Of a DNA stretch of 64,000 bases, positions 1 to 9,882 are shown piece by piece (position 1 is the first letter of the stretch; every line of letters begins with the position of its first letter). This DNA comes from Quillaja saponaria. Lineage: Eukaryota > Streptophyta > Magnoliopsida > Fabales > Quillajaceae. The stretch covers positions 23,340,092-23,404,091 of the forward strand of contig CM055611.1 of assembly GCA_029379385.1 (NCBI GenBank), given 5' to 3'. The notes under the pieces are model-generated. The model did no database searches. It had not been told where the DNA came from and saw nothing but the letters and a program-made list of their open reading frames with translations. The position numbers were made by a program, and so were the translations under genes.

Positions 1-560
1 TTACATTGTGCTCAACAATCTCGTGTGCCCTCTGCGTCTGTTCCAAGCAGCTGCTCCATAAGATAAAACAAAATAACACTGTTAAAGGCTAATTCACAAA
101 AATGCGTAGCAGTGGAATTGAGATTGAGACCATAGCATGGATTATTGTCTAGTTTTACTGTACCAATTCATGCAACGACATTTATAACCAATTGTCGTCC
201 ACAATGGCCATTTAAGTATCAATGTTTTTGCTTTATAAGGCCCCATCCCAATATCCCATATAGGAGGCATCAGTATCAGATTTAGATTCAGAAATGGGTT
301 TCTACTTGTTGGTCGATGCACGGAGGTCAAAAGTTTTTAAAATCAGAGCCAAGGTACAATTTCTTAATAATCTTTTATCTAAAATCCAACTGCCTTTCTC
401 ACAAAGTGTTATTAAGGTCAAAATCCAATATTTGAATTCTACAGATGAACAACCTTTTTTTAAGAACCAAAAAACTGTATGAAATTATAAACTGTCTGGA
501 GTATGCGAAGGATGAGAAAAAGGAATCTATCAAACAATGCAATATGCTAAGACAAATATT
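1..560 (-). pseudogene. Truncated second copy of the GT4 glycosyltransferase 3' end
   Basis: Bases 1-53 on the minus strand match the start of the last exon of the glycosyltransferase gene at 13,645-17,927, including its acceptor AG and the reading around GTDA, with V changed to L at the first codon. Bases 54 to about 560 match the intron upstream of that exon (about 13,891-14,365) with small indels, then similarity stops abruptly. No counterpart of the previous coding exon (14,478-14,534) is found, so this copy is cut off on its 5' side. The rest of the last exon would lie left of the window. It is either the remnant of a tandem gene copy or a duplication breakpoint. The similarity is seen directly; the pseudogene status is inferred. 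Confidence 0.75.
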
Positions 561-1099
561 TTTCAATTAAACTAATAACTAGTGAAAAGAAAATTCATCA
601 TTTAATAATTGAAACCTATTCATTTGACATAAATTCAACTTTTCAATATGGAGCGAGAGAGGAAAGGAGGTGAGACGTATATACATTTTCTAGTTTTTTT
701 CTCTTGGGAAAGACGTATATATAAGTATATATATATACATATATTTTCATTTTCAGTAAGGTTTTATAGGATTTCATATTTTCATTTACTAATAGACACT
801 TCAAATATATTCCTTTGTTTTTTTACAAACTGAACCACATAGATGCTACTCTAGGACCGTTCAGGTGAGAGAAAGTGACTGTAGGAAGCAGAGGTAGGAG
901 AAAGATGGGCAATCTGTGCATTAATTTCCATTCTCTTGTCTTTGTTCTTCTTTAGATGAAAATTAGGTACATCTTTTTTCAAGTTCTGGGGTCTATTTAA
1001 GCATTTTTTTGGAAGGGTCTTGTGCATATAATATTCATCCCTTCCCATACATGTCCTTATAGATGAACGATCTAACCGTTACCCAATTTGTATTGAAAT
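561..1099. other. Spacer downstream of the receptor-kinase pseudogene
   Basis: AT-rich DNA with a short TA-rich run near 719-745. I see no coding signal on either strand. Part of it may be the former 3' untranslated region of the minus-strand receptor-kinase pseudogene. Confidence 0.5.
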
Positions 1100-4000
1100 C
1101 TTTCATCATCACATTACAAAATCAGTTGGGTGCATCAGAATTGGAAGACAAGGGGACTAGAAAAAAGAAACAAGACATTGCAAATAGTTATGAAGCTCAC
1201 TTCCTCCTCAATTTGATTTGTTGGAAGAGAAAGGCGTTGGTCCAAGACATTCTTCAATATCAAATTCCTTGCTGTTGATGCTGCAGATGAAGAAGATGGT
1301 GAGAAAAGAGAAAAGATGAGATCTCCCGGATGTCATCCCAGTATTACTTCCAAGGTCAGTACTCCATAGCTATACACATCACATTTTTCATTCACTTCCA
1401 TTGTACAAGCAAGCTCTGCAATGAAGACTAGTAAAATTCATCATGCTTATAGCAGTACGTATCATTAGCTTTATTAGTGCTACTATGCATCTCTCAAACA
1501 TTAATACGCACAAATTAACTAATGGAAAAAGGAAAACTGACCTGGAGCAGAGTACCCAAAGGTCCCTGCAAATGAGGTCCAGTTTGATGATTCTGGTTTC
1601 AAAATCTTAGCCGTGCCAAAATCTGAGATATGAGCCTCGTAGTCCAAATTTAGGAGAACGTTCTTGCCTGAAATGTCACGATGAATTATAGGAGGTGAGC
1701 AATTGTGGTGCATATAATATAAAGCATTTGCCACGCCTTTAACTATGTTGATCCTCCTATTCCAACCCAATGCAATTGCTTGTTCCTCACTCTTCAGTAT
1801 ATTATCCAAGCTTCCCCTTCAAAGTATTCATAAACCAAAAATGAATGTATCATATGTGAACAAAACCCAATGAGTTTAACAATGTTGCGATGCCTCATTT
1901 CTGTCAATGCCCGAATCTCACTTGCAAAAGATTTTAGAATGGCGGGCATTCCGTCATTTATTTCTGAATGAAGTTTTTTTACAGCAACAACTTGACCTGT
2001 GGCTAGCTCGGCTCTGTAAACACTTCCACTCCCTCCTACACCAATGCAGTATTTGCTATCAAATTCCTATGTTGCTTCAATGATGTTTTCATACACTATT
2101 CTGCCATCATAACTCCACACTGCAAAAATATTTTGAATTTGTTCTTCTCGTGCATGGTTTCTGTTTTCCTTCCACTTCTGTAAAGCGTATACGAAATTCC
2201 AACAAGAAATATGAATACTATTATACCCGAGAGGGGAGCCAAAACTATCAGCAGGACATTCTCTTTTTTTTTTTTTTTTTTTTGACTTCGAGGTTCCTGA
2301 CTAATTATTTTTGGGCAAGCCAGCAGGCCAGAGATATTACCGCACAAGCCTTTATTGTTTCTGAATGCTTCAATGGTAGCATTTTTAAAGGCCAGGCTGT
2401 TGGGAAGTGATCCTTCTAATTGGTTGTAAGAAATATCAACACAAGTCAAGGTCATCATTTTATCAAAGGTACTTGGAATCGATCCAGAGAGGCAATCATG
2501 TGAGAGGTTGAATGTTTCCAAGCGTTGCAATTGTCCTAGTGACTCTGGTATTCTTCCAATCAATGAGTTTTCTGCAAGGTCAAGATTCTGAAGGGAATCC
2601 ATGTCGCCTATCTCAGAAGGAATATTTTGCTCAAATTCAAGTACAGTAACTTGATGAGGCCTCCAAGTTGTTTAGGGATTATGCCGCTTAAATTGTTTCC
2701 TGCCAAGTCCAAACGTGTAAGATCCTCCAGCAGTCCAATTTCTGAAGGAACGTCAAATGGTTGCCACTTATTTGGAGTTCAAGTAAAGACGTCAAACTTC
2801 CCACATTCTTTGAAATCTCTCCAGTTAGATGATTTGAAGAGAGGTGAAGCATAACTAGCTGGGTGGCCTCCCAAAGTTTTGGTGGTATGCTACCAGAAAG
2901 ATTGTTGTTGGAGACTTTGAGGCTTGTCAGATTATGGCACCGTGACCACGATGGTGAAAGCTCGCCACACAACTTAATGTTTGCTTAAATCAATATAATT
3001 CAAGTTTGGATATACACCGAAAGCATTTGTTATATTTCCGGTGAGTTGGTTGTCTTCAAGCCTGACTCTTATCAAGCTACTGCAATTCTTCTAGCTTTCT
3101 GAAACTGGACCAGTGAAATGGTTTTCATGGGCAGTAAAACTTGCCAGTGACCCTCCACGGCATATTTGTGTTGGCAAATAGCCCTCGAAGTTATTCCCAG
3201 CTAACTGCATACTCACCAAATTGGTAAGGTTATTTATTTCGAGTGGAATGGTCCCACCAAATCTGTTCATTAACAATCCTAACATGGTGACCTTTGTCGG
3301 ATTTCCAATGCTGGAAGGAATTGATCCCGAAAGATTGTTCAAAGCCAGGTCTAATGTTGTTAGCTCTGTCAATCTCCCAATAGAGGAAGGTATTGAAGCA
3401 GAAAGATTGTTCAAATACAGGTTTAATGTTGTTAGCTCTGTCAATCTCCCAATGGAGGAAGGTATTGAACCAGAAAGATTATTCAAATACAAGGTTAAGA
3501 CGGTTAGCTTTGTCAATTTTTCAATGGAGGAAGGAATTGAACCAGAAAGTTAATTCTCTTCAAGTTGAAGACTTGCCAAATTGGTCAAGTTCCATATGGA
3601 AACTGGGATTGACCCAGAAAGATTATTATTCAATAACTGAATAATACTTATATATTCAACTTTCCGATTTCCTCCGGAATGGAACCAGAAAGATTGTTGG
3701 CATAAAGGTAAAGAGCGTTTAAATTTCTCAAGTTTCCAATGGTAGCAGGGATTCTATCAGAGAAGTGATTTTCTGACAAATCAAGTTCAAACAGATCTCT
3801 CAGCATTCCAATTTCTTTGGGTATGGACCCAGATAATTCATCATTCCTCAACAACAGGTACTTTATATTGCCCAACGTACCGATCTCTCGAGGAACAATG
3901 CCAGAAAGTTGGTTGTCAACTAGGTTCAGACACACTACATTGGTTAAGTTCCCTATAGAGGTAGAAATAAGACCTGTGAGCATGCAATCTTGTATATCCA

Positions 4001-4640
4001 TGTATAACAAGTTCCTCAACGTTCCTATCTCGTGTGGTATAGAGCCATTGAAAAAATTATTACGTGCATCCAAATGGACAAGACTCGTCAACTGGGAAAT
4101 TTCATATGGAATTCTTCCAGGGAAATTATTGAATTCTAGAGAAAGAGAGTAGAGCTTGGAAAAGTTAGCAATGATTTTGGGAATACCGCCGGAGAACTTA
4201 TTAAAAGCAAAATCAAGAGTTTGGAGCTTTCTGAGTTCACCAATTTGATTGGGAATATTTCCATAGAAGGAATTGTTTTGTACATTGATAGAGTTGAGGT
4301 TTGGAAAAGATTAAAAGTTGAGACTGTGAAATGTACCTCTGAGGCCAAGATTGGTGAGGTTTATATGAGTGACTGAATTAGACTCGTTGCATAAAATTCC
4401 AACCCAATTGCAAGGACTACTACCATTACCCCACAAAGATAGTAAAGCTTGGCTTTGGTTGTCAAGGCTGTGTTTCCACTTTACCAGTGCATTTGCTTCA
4501 TTGTTAACTACAGAGACAGGGGAATAAGTTGGGGGTAAAACAGAAGCAGAAATTTGAAAAGAAGAAACTAACACATGGACATAGGAAGAAGAACAAAAGA
4601 AGACACCCCCAGAATAATAAAAACTGATCGGACATGGCAT
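1100..4640 (-). pseudogene. LRR receptor-like kinase pseudogene, MIK2-like (LRR-RLK XII type)
   Basis: Read on the minus strand, this region collinearly encodes a signal peptide, the N-terminal cap (ALVKWKHSL...CNWVGILC), about 20 plant LRRs (LSGSIP units), a GLCGN C-cap, a lysine run, one membrane helix and a Ser/Thr kinase. The kinase shows the glycine loop (GVGGSGSVY), VAVKKL, HRDISGKNVLLN, DFGTAK and a final exon with VLDQRL. An intron separates GYSAP (about 1,540) from [19 protein letters not shown] (about 1,410). The family acts at the plasma membrane in peptide or cell-wall sensing. The gene is broken many times: TAA at 4,311-4,313 (S to stop), frameshift near 3,650, TAA near 3,551, TAG at 3,091-3,093, frameshifts near 2,985, 2,745, 2,630 and 2,115, TAG near 2,070 (E to stop), a lost G near 1,815, and TGA between ILG and HPGDL near 1,340. 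It cannot make a receptor. Confidence 0.9.
3352..3495 (-). repeat. Tandem 72-bp LRR unit inside the receptor-kinase pseudogene
   Basis: Two adjacent 72-bp units, starting at 3,352 and 3,424, are nearly identical. Each encodes one 24-residue LRR (SSIGRLTELTTL plus NNLS.SIP). They are much closer to each other than neighbouring LRRs are, so this is a recent unit duplication. Confidence 0.8.
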
Positions 4641-5383
4641 TTCCCAAGGATGACACCATGATTTGGATGAGTTTTTAAATAAACCACCGGGTGCATGTGA
4701 TGGGGTAGTGCTTGAAACAACATGAAAGAGTATTTATATACAAATTCTAATTATTTCATAAGCCCTTCCTCTTCCTATTACATTGATTATAATTTTTAAA
4801 TTATGAATGTGTTTCAAAATATTGTTTTACTGAATATTTTTATGTTGAGTTTTACTAGATGAATTTCTATGGTTTCGTTTATTATTAAAAAAAAAAAATA
4901 GTATTAAATTGAACTATTACATCTAGTCATTAAATTCGGGGAGGCCACAATTTTTGTCATTGATTGTTAGATGTTTCACCCTTATTTCTACTTTGATTAA
5001 AGGTACTCCAAAAGTCAGCGACTTTTTAGCAAAATACAAAGTCAAGGAGACTAAACTGTCCATTTTAGTCATACACGCAGACCTTAAATAGAACCGATAA
5101 TTTGAAACTTTGCGTGCGTGCTTCACACGTCAACTAGAATGATTGGGGGGTGGGTAAGTCGCATAATTATTTCCATTGTCATTGTCTAATAAATGCTGTT
5201 AGATATGAAAAGACAAAAATATCCTCGAATGCATATTTATTTAAATATTTTAAAGAAATTATTATTACAACTATATTCTACACATTCACAATCTATTAAT
5301 TACTTATAGATCTTATGGACCAAAATACCCTATATTAAATATCTATCTACCCTAGCTTGAATCAGCTGGAGAGAGGTCATCAC
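4641..5383. other. Spacer between receptor-kinase pseudogene and tandem repeat
   Basis: AT-rich DNA that would have held the promoter of the minus-strand receptor-kinase gene. I see no coding sequence in it. Confidence 0.5.
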
Positions 5384-5828
5384 ATGGAGAGTTTCCTGGA
5401 AAATATTGAACCAGCATTGTTTCGGAATATTTGATAATTGATATTTTTTTTGAAGAAATAAAAATTATATGGGGAATTGCCTGAAAAGTATTGAAACGGC
5501 GACATTTTGATATATTTTAGCAATTTATATTGTTTTGAAGAAATAAAAAATTATATGGAGAGTTGCATGGAAAGTATTGGAACAGCTATGTTTTAAAATA
5601 TTTTAACAATTGAAATTTTTATAAGAATATAAACAAGATGGAGAATTGCTTGGAAAGTATTGAAACAGCCATGTTTTGAAATATTTTAACAATTGATATA
5701 TATATATATATATATATTTTTTTTTTTTGAAGAAATATAAACTATATGGAGTGTTGCCTGGAAAGTATTGAAACCGATGTTTTGAAATATTTAAACAACC
5801 GATAGTTTTGTTGAAGAAATAAAAATTA
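5384..5828 (+). repeat. Five-copy ~85-bp tandem repeat just upstream of the first CNL gene
   Basis: Units start at 5,384, 5,469, 5,555, 5,638 and 5,746. Each begins ATGGRGARTTGC..GGAAA.TATTG, passes through TTTTGAAATATTTTAACAATTGATAT and ends TGAAGAAATAAAAATTAT, with spacings of 85, 86, 83 and 108 bp. The fourth unit is longer because of a (TA)n plus poly-T expansion at about 5,695-5,730. Units are diverged by substitutions and small indels, so the array is not newly formed. It ends about 118 bp before the first in-family ATG of the CNL gene, which puts it in the promoter or 5' leader. Confidence 0.85.
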
Positions 5829-5945
5829 GGCTGTCGAATCTGTATCATCCTCCAAATATCACAACTACATCTGTTCTGAATTCTGATAGTCTTGCTTCTT
5901 GTTGGTTTCTTTGCTCAATTTTCCTGTGTTTTCGTCTTACAAGCA

Positions 5946-8321
5946 ATGAATTACGGTCCAATCTTGGAGATATTCACTCGCCTGTGGGGTTGCAGTGCCA
6001 ATCGCATTGGTTACATTAGCAACCTTGAAAAAAATCTCACCTCATTGCAAACTGCTAGAGATGAACTCAAGAGTCTTTACCAAGATGTTAACACGGAGGT
6101 TGAACTTGTGGAGGAACAGATCCAATTGAAGAGAACAAATGAAGTGAGTAATTGGCTAGTACAAGTTGAAGCCAAGGAAAAAGAAGTCGGTCTAATTCTT
6201 CACAAAGGTGAACAAGTAACACAGAGTAAATGTATTTGGAGTTGTTGTCCCAAGAATTGCTGGAGTAGCTACAAGCTTGGCAAGGGTTTGCCTGAAATGA
6301 TCAATGAAGTGAAGGCACTAGTAGAGAAAAGGCATACCTTCAATATTGTTGGTCATAAAATGCCTTATGCACCATTCCAAGAGTTACCTATGGAGACGAC
6401 CAATGTGGGGTTGGAATCAAGCTTTGACAAGGTATGTAAATGTTTTGAAGATGCTAGTGTTGGTATCATTGGTTTATATGGCATGGGTGGAGTTGGCAAG
6501 ACAACTCTTTTAAAGAAATTCAACAATGATTTCCTTGCTACCAGGCATGAGTTAGATGTGGTCATCTGGGTAGTGGTTTCTCAAGAATTTGATATTGTGA
6601 AAATTCAACAAGCCATTCGAAACAAATTACGTATCCCAGATGAAGATTGGGTTGAAAGAAATGTAGATGAAAGAGCTGTTGCCATATTCAATGTAATGAA
6701 AAGGAAGAAATTTGTTTTGTTATTGGATGATATGTGGAAGAGATTTGATTTATTGAAGTTGGGCGTCCCTAACCCAGGAGGTCAAAATGGATCCAAAGTG
6801 ATATTCACAACTCGATCTGAGGAGATTTCTAGCAATATGGGAGCTCATAGAAGTATCAGAGTTGAGTGCTTGGCACCAGAACGAGCACTCAATTTGTTTC
6901 AAAAGAAAGTGGGTGAAGAGACCCTAAACTCTCATCCTAGTATACCACATCTTGCTAAAGAAATGGTTGCAGAGTGTCAAGGACTGCCTCTTGCTCTTAT
7001 TACTATTGGGAGGGCTATGGCTAATAAGAAGGATCCGAATCAATGGAAGCACTCTATACAAATCTTGAAGAATAATCCATCAAAAATCTCAGGTATGGTT
7101 GATGAAGTGTTTCTTCTTCTTGAATTCAGCTACAATAGCTTGCCAAGTGCCATTCATAAAACTTGTTTCCTATATTGCTCTTTGTTCCCTGAGGACTTTA
7201 ACATAAAAATTGATGAACTTATTGCACTTTGGATTGGAGAGGGTTTTTTAGATGAATTTGGTGATATATATGGAGCACGTGTTGTAGGAGAAGATATCAT
7301 CAATTGTTTGAAGCTAGCATGCTTGTTGGAGAGAGGTGAACAGGGAGATGGTGTTAAGATGCATGATGTGGTAAGAGACATGGCTTTGTGGGTGGCATGT
7401 GAGCATGGTTCAAAACCCAAATTTGGGGCATTTGATGGCACTGTTTTAATCTCAAACCATAATATTGATCACCTCGCAAAATGGAGAAAAGCCGAAAGGT
7501 TATCATTGTGGCGTTCTACACATCTAATATCACTTGGAGTACCGGCTTCTCCTAATCTCTTAACTATGATTGTTGGAGAAACTACATTGACTAAATTTCC
7601 TAATGGCTACTTCAAATCCGGCAAAGCTATCAAAGTATTAGACTTGTCGCATAATAGTAATTTGGTAGAGATACCAGCAGAAATTGGTGAATTAGCTAAC
7701 CTGCAGTATTTGAATCTATCATATACAAGTATAAAGATGTTGCCCATTGAACTTAAAAAGTTGAGAACTTTGAGAACTTTGCTGTTGAATTACACGGACT
7801 GTCTTACCATCCCAAGGACGTTGATGTCAAGTCTTTTGTCCTTGCAAGTGTTCAGTAAATTAATGATTGTTGATGAAGATTTTCACAGCCCATTCTACGA
7901 TGAAAGTCTCTTGTTGCAGGAGCTGGAAAGCTTGGAACACCTGAAAGACATAACCATTGTGATTTTCAGTTTCTCCTCTGTAGAAATGTTATTGAACTCC
8001 ACCAAATTGCTGAAGTCCATTAAATATCTGATTCTCTCCTTCCCACTAGGTTCACAGTTGTCACTCAACAAATTTAAGCTTACAGAGCATCAATACATTT
8101 GCAACCTTCAAACTTTAGAAGTAACTACATGTGGGATTACTAATTTGAGTTGGCTCCCTAGTGCTCCAAATCTTCAAAGCCTTAAAATAAATGGTTGTGG
8201 CTTACTGGAATCAATTATAAGTGAAGATTTAGGTGCTGCCGGAATTGAAACTTTTGGGAGTCTTGAAACTCTAGAATTGAGTTACTTACCAAGACTAGGA
8301 GCATATGTCAGCAAGTATTAA
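5946..8321 (+). CDS. CC-NBS-LRR immune receptor (RPS5-like clade), C-terminally truncated
   Basis: Intracellular immune receptor of the RPS5-like CNL class. I start at the ATG at 5,946 (MNYGPILEIF) because it aligns with the start of the tandem paralogue; the frame is open upstream to 5,892 but has no earlier ATG. With that start (791 aa) the order is: coiled coil about 20-110, P-loop GMGGVGKTT 179-187, RNBS-A with VIWVVVS, kinase-2 LLLDDMW (D261-D262), RNBS-B KVIFTTRS, GLPLAL at about 346, RNBS-D CFLYCSLFPED, MHD motif VKMHDVV (M472), then LRRs. All NB-ARC motifs needed for nucleotide binding are present. It is a single coding exon, typical of this clade. Near 8,299 one base is missing relative to the internal repeat at about 8,540 and to the paralogue, and the frame runs into a stop. 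The expected C-terminal LRRs continue outside the frame. It may still make a shortened protein. Confidence 0.88.
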   Translation: MNYGPILEIFTRLWGCSANRIGYISNLEKNLTSLQTARDELKSLYQDVNTEVELVEEQIQLKRTNEVSNWLVQVEAKEKEVGLILHKGEQVTQSKCIWSCCPKNCWSSYKLGKGLPEMINEVKALVEKRHTFNIVGHKMPYAPFQELPMETTNVGLESSFDKVCKCFEDASVGIIGLYGMGGVGKTTLLKKFNNDFLATRHELDVVIWVVVSQEFDIVKIQQAIRNKLRIPDEDWVERNVDERAVAIFNVMKRKKFVLLLDDMWKRFDLLKLGVPNPGGQNGSKVIFTTRSEEISSNMGAHRSIRVECLAPERALNLFQKKVGEETLNSHPSIPHLAKEMVAECQGLPLALITIGRAMANKKDPNQWKHSIQILKNNPSKISGMVDEVFLLLEFSYNSLPSAIHKTCFLYCSLFPEDFNIKIDELIALWIGEGFLDEFGDIYGARVVGEDIINCLKLACLLERGEQGDGVKMHDVVRDMALWVACEHGSKPKFGAFDGTVLISNHNIDHLAKWRKAERLSLWRSTHLISLGVPASPNLLTMIVGETTLTKFPNGYFKSGKAIKVLDLSHNSNLVEIPAEIGELANLQYLNLSYTSIKMLPIELKKLRTLRTLLLNYTDCLTIPRTLMSSLLSLQVFSKLMIVDEDFHSPFYDESLLLQELESLEHLKDITIVIFSFSSVEMLLNSTKLLKSIKYLILSFPLGSQLSLNKFKLTEHQYICNLQTLEVTTCGITNLSWLPSAPNLQSLKINGCGLLESIISEDLGAAGIETFGSLETLELSYLPRLGAYVSKY

Positions 8322-8759
8322 GGTTTCCCAACTTGAAGAAGCTCACTGTGAAGAGTTGTCATGCTCTGGTGAAACTCCCATTTGATTCTAATAGTGCGCA
8401 GAGTCTAGAACACCTTTCAATAGATGGTTGTGACTCACTGGACTTGGTTGTAGGCGAAGGTTTTAGGAGCAGGAAAAACTGATCAAGTAGATTGGGTTGT
8501 TTTTGAGAGTCTTGAAACTCTAGAATTGATAGCTTTACCTAGACTAAGGAGCGTTTGTTTGCGCACATTAGTGTTTCCTTGCTTGAAGGAGGTCAAAGTG
8601 GAGGATTGTCCAGCTCTGTCGAAGCTCATTTTTGATTCGAACAGTGCACAGAGCAGTATCAAACGCATCATGGGAAATTACAAATGGTGGAATAGCTTGA
8701 AATGGGAGGATCAATCCACTAAGGACGTGTTGAGTTCAAAATTTCATAGTGCGGGTTAG
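8322..8759 (+). pseudogene. Detached C-terminal LRR segment of the first CNL gene
   Basis: This is the missing tail of the upstream CNL. It carries FPNLKKL, LPFDSNSAQSLEHL, a second VFESLETLEL unit and a family-typical end (WWNSLKWEDQSTKD, stop at 8,757-8,759). It is read in the +1 frame until about 8,463, where an extra base in GGTTTTAGG puts it back into the frame of the main CNL ORF. The two indels (minus one near 8,299, plus one near 8,463) thus compensate each other, but a stop at 8,319-8,321 lies between them. Either the gene is recently truncated or one indel is a sequence error. Confidence 0.75.
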
Positions 8760-9882
8760 ATATGTATAATCAAGTTCAGTTTTCAAAATTCTCAAATATG
8801 TTCTGAGTTTCAGTGTTTTGTTTTCTTTATTTTCTTGTTTACTTGTATATTGTTTTCTGGATAAGTTTTTTTAGTGGATTGTTAAAATTATAGTAACTGA
8901 ATCACTGAGTTATGCATGATTGCAGGTGTACAATTATATAACTACGATTCATGGCTTCTGAACTTATCTGCATATTTGGTTTGAGAAATATTTTCACAGA
9001 ACAATGAAAAGTTATGCTCTCTGCAAAGTATGACATGCCTAAGTAGTTTGTTTGTTTTTTCACTCATGCTATACTTCATCCTACTCTTTTGCGAAGTATG
9101 ATATTCTCTAGATAGGCTGAAAATTTTATCAGTACATTCATTTGAACCTTTACCTACTAGCACGAAACTTTCAAATTGTATAAAATCTTGCAGAAAGCTT
9201 CCACTTATTCAATCTCATTTAAAAAAGAAGAAAAGAAATTATCATTACGTTCGGGCTTATCAACCGAGGTTTAATGATTTTTTTTTCCAAAATACCCTTA
9301 AATATTTGAATATTTAAAATTTTATTCAAATAAGTATTCGAATCCAAATTCAAATATAATACTATTCAATTCGAATTGTACTCCTAAAAATGAAGTGATA
9401 ATTTTCTTAGCAAAATAATCCCATAAATTTTCTAAGTTCCTAATTTTGATGAATAACAAATTAATAAATATATTTATGGGTTAAGTTAATAACGGATCAC
9501 ATCATTTTTTTTAATATTTTTTTTTAGTTACAACTTTTGTTCTGAAACATTTAAAAAGATTAAAGAAGCTCATCTCAGCATAGTGAGATATACCTCAATT
9601 GGTGGTTGCCGGTTGGTGAATTAATATAGACTATGCTCACTTTCCACACCGGAAATTAAAATAATGGAATGTGCAAATTTTCCCTTTCACACCGATCTTG
9701 GAAAGAAACTCCACCCTTCTGCGAAATGGATATGATGCTACCACTGAATTTTCCTATACTAAAAGAGAGACTTTGGTGGACTTTGATTAGCTTTTACAGT
9801 ATCCTTCTCTTCCCTGTTCTACAATTCTTTTTGAACACTGAACAAAGTTATATACACACACCCTGTTTCAACTTTGAACACA
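8760..9882. other. Spacer between the two CNL genes
   Basis: This should hold the 3' end of the first CNL transcript and the promoter and leader of the second. It is AT-rich with no family-like coding sequence. A frame open from 9,669 on the plus strand overlaps the start of the second CNL in another frame and shows no recognisable protein. Confidence 0.5.

Noticed and set aside
3221..3553. Plus-strand open frames across the receptor-kinase LRRs.
   Set aside because: They are antisense readings of the LRR repeat and show no protein family of their own.
5384..5828. The ~85-bp repeats as a CRISPR-like array.
   Set aside because: Plant nuclear context, no unique spacers, and imperfect tandem units.
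5892..5945. Longer N-terminus for the first CNL (18 extra residues).
   Set aside because: The upstream frame begins at TTG, not ATG. The paralogue starts at the position equivalent to 5,946.
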